Positions 23,568 through 31,551 of a DNA stretch of 64,000 nt are shown one piece after another (positions within the stretch are counted from its first letter, which is position 1; every line of letters starts with the position of its first letter). Source of the stretch: Streptomyces xinghaiensis S187 (GTDB lineage: Bacteria > Actinomycetota > Actinomycetes > Streptomycetales > Streptomycetaceae); NCBI RefSeq assembly GCF_000220705.2, contig NZ_CP023202.1:6416501-6480500 (forward strand), given 5' to 3'. The position numbers were made by a program, and so were the translations under genes. The notes under the pieces were generated by a model. The model was not told the origin of the DNA. It did not search any database and saw nothing but the letters and a program-made list of their open reading frames with translations.

Positions 23568-24551
23568 ATGCAGCACCTTTTGGAACGGTTCGAGGCCCTG
23601 CTCGGCCCGACGCCCGTGAAGACGATCGAACTCGACGTCCTCGGACGGCCGCGCAGGCTTCATCTGAAGCTGGAGGGTTACAACATCACCGGCTCCATCA
23701 AGGCCCGCACGGCCTATGGGCTGGTACGGGGACTGGTACAGGACGGCCGGCTGTGGCCCGGGGCCGAGCTCCTGGAGTCGACCTCGGGGAACCTGGGCGT
23801 GGCGCTGGCCAGCATGGCCAGATATTTAGGCATCGGATTCACCGCGGTCGTCGACCCGTTGTGCACCGCGGAGAGCCGCTCCCGCCTCCGGGACCTGGGC
23901 GCGCGCGTCGTCATGGTGGAGGAGGCCGACCACGCGGGGGGCTATCTGCTCTCCCGGCTGGCCAGGGTGCGGGAACTGCTGGAAGCCGATGACCGGTACG
24001 TCTGGGGCAACCAGTACGAGAGCCGGCGGAACCCCGGGATCCACCGGGAGATGACGGGGCCGGAGATCCTGGGCCAGATGCCGATCCCTCCGGACGCGCT
24101 GTTCGCGGCCGTGTCGACCGGCGGGACCTTCGCCGGTCTGAGCCAGTGCTTCCGCGAGCGGGGACTGGCCACCCGGATGGTGGCCGTGGACATCAGCGGC
24201 TCGGCCGCGTACGGCGGCCCGCCCGGGAAGCGGTACCTCTCCGGCATCGGCGCCAGCCGCCCGTCCTCCTTCCTCACGGACGAACTGATCGACCACTACC
24301 TCTATGTGGACGTGGACGAGACCGCCCGTTACTGCCGGAAGGTCCTGCGGGAGGCCGGGATCCACCTCGGCGCCTCCTCCGGGGCGGTCGTGGCGGCCTG
24401 TGTGCGCCACCTCGGGGAGAACCCCGATATAACTGACCCGTTGTGCATCTGCGCCGACGGTGGAGAGAAGTACGAGAGCACGGTCTACAGCGACAGGTGG
24501 CTGGGGACGGTCGGCGGAGTGCCGCAACCGGGCGGTGGTGGGATGAGGTGA
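23568..24551 (+). CDS. sbnA: SbnA-like PLP enzyme, N-(2-amino-2-carboxyethyl)-L-glutamate synthase
   Basis: 327 residues of the cysteine synthase/CBS fold. K45 (NITGSIKART) is the PLP lysine; ESTSGNLGVALASMA binds substrate carboxylate; VSTGGTFAGL is the phosphate loop. The sequence VVMVEEADHAGGYLLSRLARV and LSGIGASR is typical of SbnA rather than CysK. SbnA joins O-phosphoserine with glutamate to make ACEGA, which SbnB converts to L-2,3-diaminopropionate. The sbnB partner lies 2.5 kb downstream in the same operon. ATG 23568 was chosen; GGGGAAGG lies about ten bases upstream. Confidence 0.88.
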   Translation: MQHLLERFEALLGPTPVKTIELDVLGRPRRLHLKLEGYNITGSIKARTAYGLVRGLVQDGRLWPGAELLESTSGNLGVALASMARYLGIGFTAVVDPLCTAESRSRLRDLGARVVMVEEADHAGGYLLSRLARVRELLEADDRYVWGNQYESRRNPGIHREMTGPEILGQMPIPPDALFAAVSTGGTFAGLSQCFRERGLATRMVAVDISGSAAYGGPPGKRYLSGIGASRPSSFLTDELIDHYLYVDVDETARYCRKVLREAGIHLGASSGAVVAACVRHLGENPDITDPLCICADGGEKYESTVYSDRWLGTVGGVPQPGGGGMR

Positions 24552-24602
24552 CCGCCCCCGGGGGTGTCCGGTAGGCGGTGGTTGTCGCTCCCCGGCGGAG
24601 CG

Positions 24603-26369
24603 ATGCAGGGACGAAGGCAGACGACGAGGATGAGAAGAGTGGCCGAGGTGCGCCAGGCGCTGGAGGAACGGGTGCTGCGCGGAACGCGCCTCGCCGCCGG
24701 GGAACTGGCGGATCTCTCCTCCGTCGATCTCCGGCAGGAGAGCGAGCACGACGTCTCGGTCCTGCTCCTGCTGGGCGCGCTGAGCGCCCGGATGGGAGGC
24801 GGCGAGCCGGTCACCCCGGCACTCTTCGACATCGCCCGGCGCTACATGGAGACCTCCCTCCTGTACACCGGGCGCATCCTCCCGCGGACGAAGGAGATCA
24901 TCGAACTCCTCGACGGGGGAGTGGACGACAGGTCCCCCGAGCTCCTGGTGGAGGTGGCCGACCATCTCAGCCAGGGATGGCCGACCTACCCCGACTCCGT
25001 CTTCCCGGCCGGGCTGGCCCGGCTCTCCGAGGGGCTGGGGCTGGGAGGCGAGCCGGCGCGGTACACGCGGGTCTCGTTCGTGCTCTGGTGGCAGGCGTTG
25101 GGAGCGGCCGCGGCCGGCGACCACGACCGGGCGCTGCCGCTGATCCACGACTCCCTGGAGCGGTACCGCAAGTACCTCTACTACGCGGACGCCGCCTGGC
25201 TCTACACGGACATCGTCATCAACCACCTCACGGCCGGCCGGCTGGACGAGGCCGTGACCGCGCTCGGCAGCCAGCGGCACTATGTGGAGGAGGTGTACGC
25301 CTCCCACCCCTCGGCCACCGGGGCCCGTTCCTTCGCCTTCTCCCTGGGGGACGTGCAGAGCGGCAGCTACAGCACCTTCATCGAGTCCTCCTCCCTGCGG
25401 CCCAAGGAACTGTCCGACCAGGACCGGGCCCTGCTCAAACGCTATGTGCGCACCAGCGAGTTCCTCATCGCCGCCTGCCGTTACGGCTCCCGCCGGGACT
25501 TCGACGCGGCGCTGGACGTCTTCTCCTTCGGCTGGGTCACGTTCCAGCAGTCGCCGTATCCGCGGATCTTCAGGCACCTCGCGGACCGGTACGGAGGGCG
25601 GGCCGGCTCGTGGAGCGTTCATCTGACGGCGCATGAGCAGTGGCACCGGATGCTGCGCACCTACCGGGTGCGGACCAAGGCCCGCCAGTTGATCGACGTG
25701 GCCGTGACGCTGCACGACCGGCTGGCGTACGCGGGCCTGGAGCAGCAGGCCGACCTGGTCCTGCTGGACGCGGCCGTACTGCACGAGCGGCTGCACGGAA
25801 AAGGTGCCGCGGTGGAGTGGATAACGCGCTATCTGATCGACATCAGACCGAGCATTCCGGAAATCCTTCAGGTTGCCGTCGATTATCTGCAGGCGCCGCA
25901 GAATGTCGCCGGGCGAAGATTTCTCAGCAAATACATCGGGCTCCGTACGGATTTCCTGGTGCCCGAGATCCTGCCGGTCGTACTGCTCGACGAACCGGGT
26001 ACGGGCTCGCCGTCGTGGGAGGTTGCGCTGTACGGAAACCTGTTGTCCGTGGAAGGGGTGACGGTATACGAAGAAACCCCGCCGCCACTCCTTGACATTC
26101 TGCGGGTACTCGGAGAAGAATTCATGCGGAGTCGTGAGAAGAATGAGGAACCCTCATTTCTCTCGGCGTCGGAACTGTCGGCCCGGACCCACCGCACCCC
26201 CGCGGCCCTGGCACAGTCCGTCCGCAGATTCCGCATGGCGTGCCGGGACAGGTTCGACGAGGTGACGGACTGGGACATCGCGTCGGACGCGGTGATCCAG
26301 GGGCGTCCGGGCTACCGCATGAATCCGCAGAGCGTCCGTAAATTCACGTTGTATTCGACCACCGACTGA
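24603..26369 (+). CDS. Large helical protein of unknown function in the diaminopropionate operon
   Basis: About 588 residues. I do not recognise it. The central part is helix-rich with TPR/SEL-like pairs (GAAAAGDHDRALPLIHDSLERYRK, YTDIVINHLTAGRLDEAVTALG). The C-terminal ~70 residues (SASELSARTHRTPAALAQSVRRFRMACRDRFDEV) look like a winged-helix or HTH segment. It could be a regulator or a scaffold. Start uncertain: GTG 24564, ATG 24603 and ATG 24630 are all possible. The 3' third (from about 25800) is visibly lower in GC than its neighbours, hinting at acquired DNA. It lies between sbnA and sbnB. Confidence 0.6.
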   Translation: MQGRRQTTRMRRVAEVRQALEERVLRGTRLAAGELADLSSVDLRQESEHDVSVLLLLGALSARMGGGEPVTPALFDIARRYMETSLLYTGRILPRTKEIIELLDGGVDDRSPELLVEVADHLSQGWPTYPDSVFPAGLARLSEGLGLGGEPARYTRVSFVLWWQALGAAAAGDHDRALPLIHDSLERYRKYLYYADAAWLYTDIVINHLTAGRLDEAVTALGSQRHYVEEVYASHPSATGARSFAFSLGDVQSGSYSTFIESSSLRPKELSDQDRALLKRYVRTSEFLIAACRYGSRRDFDAALDVFSFGWVTFQQSPYPRIFRHLADRYGGRAGSWSVHLTAHEQWHRMLRTYRVRTKARQLIDVAVTLHDRLAYAGLEQQADLVLLDAAVLHERLHGKGAAVEWITRYLIDIRPSIPEILQVAVDYLQAPQNVAGRRFLSKYIGLRTDFLVPEILPVVLLDEPGTGSPSWEVALYGNLLSVEGVTVYEETPPPLLDILRVLGEEFMRSREKNEEPSFLSASELSARTHRTPAALAQSVRRFRMACRDRFDEVTDWDIASDAVIQGRPGYRMNPQSVRKFTLYSTTD

Positions 26370-26504
26370 CCATCGATCAACTATTTCCGGGCTGTCGGCC
26401 GGCCGCCGGCCGGGCATGACCGGCAGCAATTCCGGGTGCGAAGCAGCGCCCATTCCGTCCGCCGTTCACGCGGCATCACAAGAGAAGCGTTCCGGGGTAC
26501 CGCC

Positions 26505-26975
26505 ATGTCCGAATCACTCTCCATCACCGTCGAGCCGGAAAACGTCGACACCGACTGTAAATTCGTGGTCGCGGTCAGGGCGAAGCTCGATCACGGGGTG
26601 GCCATGAACGCCACCGCCCACCTGTGCCTGGGGCTGGTCGCGAAGGCCGCCCAGGAGCGTCCGGAACTGCTTCCCCGCATGTCGTTCCTGCGCTTCCCCG
26701 ACGCCGGGGGCGAGGAGCACTGGCCGGTGTCGGGCCTCTCCCTGGTCGTCCTCGAAGGCCGCCCGGCCTGGCTGCGACGGCTGCGCTCCGGGGCCGCGGA
26801 GGCCGGACTGCTCTGCACGGACTTCACCTCGGCCATGACCGGCGGCACCTACGCCGACCAGCTCGAAGGGATGGAGCGGACCGCGGAGGCGGACCTCGAC
26901 TACTACGCCGTCGCGGCGTTCGGGCCGCGCGACGTCCTCGACCCGCTGACCAAGAAATTCTCGTTGCTGAGGTGA
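26505..26975 (+). CDS. DUF2000-family protein
   Basis: 156 residues. The N-terminal KFVVAVRAKLDHGVAMNATAHLCLGLVAKA and the later LCTDFTSAMTGGTYADQL match DUF2000, a small alpha/beta fold related to peptidyl-tRNA hydrolase 2. No enzymatic role is established for the family. It sits between the helical protein and sbnB, in the same direction, so it is probably part of operon B. The AT-rich 135 bases ahead (26370-26504) could contain an internal promoter. The ribosome site before ATG 26505 is weak. Confidence 0.75.
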   Translation: MSESLSITVEPENVDTDCKFVVAVRAKLDHGVAMNATAHLCLGLVAKAAQERPELLPRMSFLRFPDAGGEEHWPVSGLSLVVLEGRPAWLRRLRSGAAEAGLLCTDFTSAMTGGTYADQLEGMERTAEADLDYYAVAAFGPRDVLDPLTKKFSLLR

Positions 26976-27026
26976 CGCCGGGCGCCGCGGCGCCGGGCCA
27001 CCGAACCGACTCACGAGGGGGAACTC

Positions 27027-28046
27027 ATGCAGGAAGCACGTCACTCCGGGAATCTGGTGATCGTCCCGGGCGCCGTCGTCGAGACGGTCCTGGCGGAGCT
27101 GGGCAAGGAGTGCAGGCAGGTCGTCGAGGACGTGTACATCGAGGCGGCCCGGGGCGGCCTGGTCAACCCCGACAGCCTGTTCCTGCGCCCCGACCCCGAC
27201 CGCCGCGAACGCGCCATCGCCCTCCCCGCCTACGTGCCCGGAGCCGCGCCGGCCATGGGCGTGAAGTGGATTTCGAGCTTCCCCGGGAACCTCGCGCTCG
27301 GACTGCCCCGGGCTTCCGCCCTCATCGCCCTCAACGACGTCCGCACCGGTCTGGCCACGGCCGTACTGGAGGGGTCCCGGATCAGCGGCCACCGCACGGC
27401 GCTGTCCGCCGCGGTGGGCGCCCGGGCCCTGCGCGGGGGCGACAGCCGGATCGGGAAGCTGGCCGTGATCGGCACCGGTTACATCTCCGCCACCACCCTG
27501 GCGGTCATGGCCGGTGAGGGCTGGACCGCCGGCTCCCTGGCGGTCCACGACCTCGACGCGGACCGGGCCCGGGCCTTCGCCGCGGAGCACACCCACGGCC
27601 TCGCCCCCTCGGTCTCCGTCGCCGGCACCCTCCGGGAGGCGCTGGACGACGCGGACGTGGTGCTCTTCGCCACCACCGCCGTCGTCCCGTACGTCACCGA
27701 CGCCGGGTGGTTCAAGCCGGGGGCCGTCGTCCTGCACATGTCGCTGCGCGACCTGGAGCCGGAGGCCATGGCGGACGCGGCGCACGTCGTGGACGACGTG
27801 GCGCACGCGCTGCGGGAGAAGACCTCCCTGGCCCTGGCGGTCGAGCGGGGAACCGTGCGGCGCGAGGACATCACCGCCATCGGCGACCATCTGAGCGGCG
27901 CCGCCCGCCCCGCCCGCGGAAGGACCGTCGTCTACGCCCCGTTCGGCCTCGGCTCGCTGGACATCGCCATCGGCGCCCTCGTCCTGGAGCGTGCCGCCGG
28001 CAGGGAAGGCGTCGTCACCGTCCCCGGCTTCGCCGGTCTGCTCTGA
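27027..28046 (+). CDS. sbnB: SbnB-like dehydrogenase forming L-2,3-diaminopropionate
   Basis: 339 residues of the ornithine cyclodeaminase/mu-crystallin superfamily. GVKWISSFPGN, LIALNDVRTGLATAVLEGSRIS and HRTALSAAVGARAL form the substrate side; LAVIGTGYISATTLAVM is the NAD-binding loop; VVDDVAHALREKTSLALAV follows as in SbnB. In siderophore and antibiotic pathways SbnB oxidatively cleaves ACEGA to 2-oxoglutarate and L-2,3-diaminopropionate. With sbnA upstream, the pair gives a firm pathway assignment. Start ATG 27027 has GAGGGGGAA directly upstream. Confidence 0.88.
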   Translation: MQEARHSGNLVIVPGAVVETVLAELGKECRQVVEDVYIEAARGGLVNPDSLFLRPDPDRRERAIALPAYVPGAAPAMGVKWISSFPGNLALGLPRASALIALNDVRTGLATAVLEGSRISGHRTALSAAVGARALRGGDSRIGKLAVIGTGYISATTLAVMAGEGWTAGSLAVHDLDADRARAFAAEHTHGLAPSVSVAGTLREALDDADVVLFATTAVVPYVTDAGWFKPGAVVLHMSLRDLEPEAMADAAHVVDDVAHALREKTSLALAVERGTVRREDITAIGDHLSGAARPARGRTVVYAPFGLGSLDIAIGALVLERAAGREGVVTVPGFAGLL

Positions 28047-28201
28047 CCCCGCGCCCCTGATCCGCGCTCCTGATCCGCGCCCCGTCCCCGGGACGCGCCG
28101 GCCGCCTTTCCCGTGCGCCCGCTGCCTTCCGTTTCCCCGTGTGCCATCCCGCGTGCCGTCCCCGGCACCCGGCCCCGCGCTCCACCGGAGGAGGAACCGC
28201 C

Positions 28202-29452
28202 ATGTCCCGCCGCCTGTTCACCTCGGAGTCCGTCACCGAGGGACATCCCGACAAGATGGCCGACCAGATCAGCGACACCGTCCTCGACGCGCTGCTCCGT
28301 GAGGACCCGGGCTCCCGGGTCGCCGTGGAGACCCTGATCACCACGGGCCTGGTGCACATCGCCGGCGAGGTCACCACCCGCGCCTACGCGCCGATCGCCC
28401 GGCTCGTCCGGGAGAAGGTCCTGGAGATCGGATACGACTCGTCGGCCAAGGGCTTCGACGGCGCCTCCTGCGGTGTCTCGGTGTCCCTCGGGGCGCAGTC
28501 CCCCGACATCGCCCGCGGCGTCGACACCGAGGGCAAGGACGGCGACGACCTGGACCGGCAGGGCGCGGGCGACCAGGGCCTGATGTTCGGCTACGCCTGC
28601 GACGAGACCCCCGAACTGATGCCGCTGCCCATCGCGCTGGCCCACCGTCTGGCGCGCCGCCTCACCGCCGTCCGCAAGGACGGCCTCGCCCCCTATCTCC
28701 GCCCGGACGGCAAGACCCAGGTCACCGTCGAGTACCGGGGCAGCCGCCCCGTGCGCCTGGACACCGTCGTCGTCTCCGCGCAGCACGCGGCCGACGTCTC
28801 GCTCGGCTCGCTGCTCGCCCCGGACATCCAGCAGCACGTCGTGGAGGCGGAGTTGAAGCAGCTCGCCGAGGACGGCATCGCGCTCGACACCGACGGCCAC
28901 CGGCTGCTGGTGAACCCCACCGGCCGGTTCGAGACCGGCGGGCCGATGGGGGACGCGGGGCTGACCGGCCGCAAGATCATCATTGACACCTATGGCGGTA
29001 TGGCCCGGCACGGTGGCGGTGCGTTCTCGGGGAAGGATCCGTCGAAGGTGGACCGTTCGGCGGCGTACGCGATGCGCTGGGTGGCGAAGAACGTGGTGGC
29101 GGCGGGGCTGGCCTCGCGGTGTGAGGTGCAGGTGGCGTACGCCATCGGCAAGGCGGAGCCGGTCGGTCTGTTCGTGGAGACCTTCGGGACCGCGACGGTG
29201 GAGGTGGAGCGGATCGAGCAGGCGATCGGTGAGGTGTTCGATCTGCGCCCGGCCGCGATCATCCGCGACCTCGACCTGCTCCGCCCGATCTACGCCCGGA
29301 CCGCCGCCTACGGCCACTTCGGCCGTGAACTGCCCGAGTTCACCTGGGAGCGCACCGACCGCGTCGACGCGCTGCGCAAGGCCGCCGGGGGTGTGACCGG
29401 GCCGGTCCATCGGCCCCCGGCACGCGCGCGGACCACGGACGGGCGGGAGTGA
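28202..29452 (+). CDS. metK: S-adenosylmethionine synthetase
   Basis: 416 residues. Makes SAM from ATP and methionine. All MetK hallmarks are present: TSESVTEGHPDKMADQISD near the start, GAGDQGLMFGYACDE in the centre, GGAFSGKDPSKVDRSAAY (P-loop-like) and a C-terminal HFGRELPEFTWE. GGAGGAGG lies eight bases before ATG 28202. Next to adenosine kinase and metF rather than the usual housekeeping neighbours, so it looks like a pathway-dedicated copy. A housekeeping metK is expected elsewhere in the genome; that cannot be checked here. Confidence 0.96.
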   Translation: MSRRLFTSESVTEGHPDKMADQISDTVLDALLREDPGSRVAVETLITTGLVHIAGEVTTRAYAPIARLVREKVLEIGYDSSAKGFDGASCGVSVSLGAQSPDIARGVDTEGKDGDDLDRQGAGDQGLMFGYACDETPELMPLPIALAHRLARRLTAVRKDGLAPYLRPDGKTQVTVEYRGSRPVRLDTVVVSAQHAADVSLGSLLAPDIQQHVVEAELKQLAEDGIALDTDGHRLLVNPTGRFETGGPMGDAGLTGRKIIIDTYGGMARHGGGAFSGKDPSKVDRSAAYAMRWVAKNVVAAGLASRCEVQVAYAIGKAEPVGLFVETFGTATVEVERIEQAIGEVFDLRPAAIIRDLDLLRPIYARTAAYGHFGRELPEFTWERTDRVDALRKAAGGVTGPVHRPPARARTTDGRE

Positions 29453-29454
29453 GG

Positions 29455-30438
29455 ATGCGTATCGCGGTAGCGGGTTCCATAGCCACCGACCACCTGATGA
29501 CCTTTCCCGGAACCTTCGCGGAGCATCTGCTCCCGGAGGAACTCGACAAGATCTCCCTCTCCTTCCTCGTCGACGAACTCGACGTGCGGCGCGGGGGAGT
29601 GGCGGCCAACATCGCGCTGGGCCTGGGGCGGCTGGGCCTGTCGCCGGTGCTCGTCGGGGCGGTGGGCGCCGACTTCGCCGACTATGGCGTCTGGCTGAAG
29701 GAGAACGGCGTCGACATCGACTCCGTCCGGGTGTCCAGCACCCGCCAGACGGCCCGGTTCGTCTGCCTGACCGACGGAGACGCCAACCAGATCGCCTCCT
29801 TCTACGCGGGCGCGATGGCCGACGCCCGGCACATCGACATCACCGAGGTCGTGGCGCGCATGGGCGGAGCGGACCTCGTCCTGGTCTCGCCGGACGACCC
29901 GGTGGCCATGCTCCGTCACGCGCGACGGTGCCGGCGGGCGGGCATCCCGTTCGCCGCCGACCCCTCCCAGCAACTCGCCCGCCTCACCGACGCGGAGGTC
30001 CGGGATTTCGTCACCGGGGCCGCCTGCCTCTTCACCAACGCCTACGAGGCGGCCCTGCTCCTGCGGCGCACCGGCTGGAGCGAACGGGAGGTACTGGAAC
30101 GCGTCGGCACCTGGGTCACGACCCGGGGCGGGGACGGGGCGACCGTCACCCGGGCCGGGGAGCGCCCGCTGCACGTCCCGGCGGTACCGGTCGCCGAAAC
30201 GGCCGACCCGACCGGCGTCGGCGACGCCTTCCGCGCCGGCTTCCTGGCGGGCACCGCCTGGGACTGGCCCGACGAGCGCTCGGCCCAACTGGGCTGCGCC
30301 CTGGCGTCCGTGGTGATCGGCACGGTCGGCACCCAGGAGTACGAGCTGTCCGCCGGAGAACTCCTGGGCCGCGTCTCCCGGGCCTACGGCGCCGCCGCGG
30401 CGCACGCCATGGAGCGGGCCCTCGGAGGCACGGGATGA
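29455..30438 (+). CDS. adoK: PfkB-family adenosine kinase
   Basis: 327 residues. Sequence close to actinobacterial adenosine kinases: AVAGSIATDHLMTFPG at the start, VRRGGVAANIALGLGRLG, RFVCLTDGDANQIASFYAGAM and the anion-hole motif DPTGVGDAFRAGF with the catalytic Asp. Adenosine kinase removes adenosine released from S-adenosylhomocysteine, pulling methylation forward. ATG 29455 (GGGAG five bases upstream) starts two bases after the metK stop, so the two are tightly coupled. Confidence 0.88.
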   Translation: MRIAVAGSIATDHLMTFPGTFAEHLLPEELDKISLSFLVDELDVRRGGVAANIALGLGRLGLSPVLVGAVGADFADYGVWLKENGVDIDSVRVSSTRQTARFVCLTDGDANQIASFYAGAMADARHIDITEVVARMGGADLVLVSPDDPVAMLRHARRCRRAGIPFAADPSQQLARLTDAEVRDFVTGAACLFTNAYEAALLLRRTGWSEREVLERVGTWVTTRGGDGATVTRAGERPLHVPAVPVAETADPTGVGDAFRAGFLAGTAWDWPDERSAQLGCALASVVIGTVGTQEYELSAGELLGRVSRAYGAAAAHAMERALGGTG

Positions 30439-30514
30439 CGGGACCGGACCCGGGCCCGCCCGGGGCGGCGGCGGACAGGACGGCGCACACGGCACGACGA
30501 CCGGAGGGACAGAC

Positions 30515-31420
30515 GTGAGCACACTCGGCGAGATTCTCGCGGCGGGCGAACGGACGTACTCCTTCGAGTTCTTCCCGCCCCGGACGGAGACCGGAGAGCG
30601 CGCCCTGTGGCACGCCGTCCGCCGGGTCGAGGCCCTGGCACCGACGTTCGTGTCGGTCACCTACGGCGCGGGAGGCTCCTCCCGGGACCGCACGGTGCGG
30701 ATGACCGAGCGGATCGCGGCCGAGACGACCCTCCGCCCCGTCGCCCATCTCACCGCCGTGGGGCACTCCGCCGCCGAACTGCGCCGGATCATCGGCCAGT
30801 ACGCGAGTGCGGGGGTCCGCGATGTGCTGGCCCTGCGAGGCGACCCGCCCGGTGACCCGCGCGGCCCCTGGGTCCCGCACCCGCGGGGCTTCCGCCACGC
30901 CGGCGAACTGGTGCGCCTGGTACGGGAGCTGGGGGACTTCGGGGTGGGCGTCGCCGCCTTTCCGGAGCGCCACCCGCGGTCCCCGGACTGGGAGAGCGAC
31001 ATCCGGCACTTCACCGCCAAGTGCCGGGCCGGGGCCGATTACGCCATCACCCAGATGTTCTTCCACGTCGAGGACTATCTGCGGCTGCGGGACCGGCTGG
31101 CCGCCGCGGGCTGCGCCACCCCCGTCATCCCGGCGATCATGCCGGCCACCGACGTGCGGCAGATCACCCGCTTCGCCGAGCTCAGCGGAGCCGCCTTCCC
31201 ACCGGACCTCGCGCGGCGCCTGGAGGCGGCCCGGGACGACCCCGCCGAGAGCCGGCGGATCGGTGTGGAGCACGCCACGGAGATGGCCCTCCGGCTGCTG
31301 GCGGAGGGAGCACCCGGACTGCACTACATCACGCTCAACCGCTCCACGGCGACGCTGGAGATCCACCGCAATCTGGGCCTCCCGCTCGGCGGTCCGCGGA
31401 CGGCCCCGGCCGCCGCCTGA
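30515..31420 (+). CDS. metF: 5,10-methylenetetrahydrofolate reductase
   Basis: 301 residues, FAD-dependent barrel. SFEFFPPRTETGERALW contains the catalytic Glu; FVSVTYGAGGSSRDRT, VLALRGDPPGDPRG and ADYAITQMFFHVEDY are signature blocks. It makes 5-methyl-THF for methionine regeneration. GTG start with GGAGGGAC nine bases upstream. Together with metK and adenosine kinase it completes a methyl-supply module; the remaining steps (S-adenosylhomocysteine hydrolase, methionine synthase) are not in this window. Confidence 0.94.
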   Translation: MSTLGEILAAGERTYSFEFFPPRTETGERALWHAVRRVEALAPTFVSVTYGAGGSSRDRTVRMTERIAAETTLRPVAHLTAVGHSAAELRRIIGQYASAGVRDVLALRGDPPGDPRGPWVPHPRGFRHAGELVRLVRELGDFGVGVAAFPERHPRSPDWESDIRHFTAKCRAGADYAITQMFFHVEDYLRLRDRLAAAGCATPVIPAIMPATDVRQITRFAELSGAAFPPDLARRLEAARDDPAESRRIGVEHATEMALRLLAEGAPGLHYITLNRSTATLEIHRNLGLPLGGPRTAPAAA

Positions 31421-31491
31421 GCACCACCGTGCCACCGTGCCCCCATCCGCCCGCCCGTCCTCCCGGAGCAACCGATTCCTTGGAGTCATCG

Positions 31492-31551
31492 ATGAACGAC
31501 GTCCGCCCTCTCCCCGCGACTCCCGGAGCGGAGGGGAACGATGGCCGGTAA
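31492..31551 (+). CDS. Possible 19-codon upstream ORF coupled to the IclR gene
   Basis: ATG 31492, preceded by GGAGTC, opens MNDVRPLPATPGAEGNDGR and stops at 31551, overlapping the first 11 bases of the IclR gene in another frame. Such an overlap could couple translation. It may equally be chance. Confidence 0.25.
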   Translation: MNDVRPLPATPGAEGNDGR

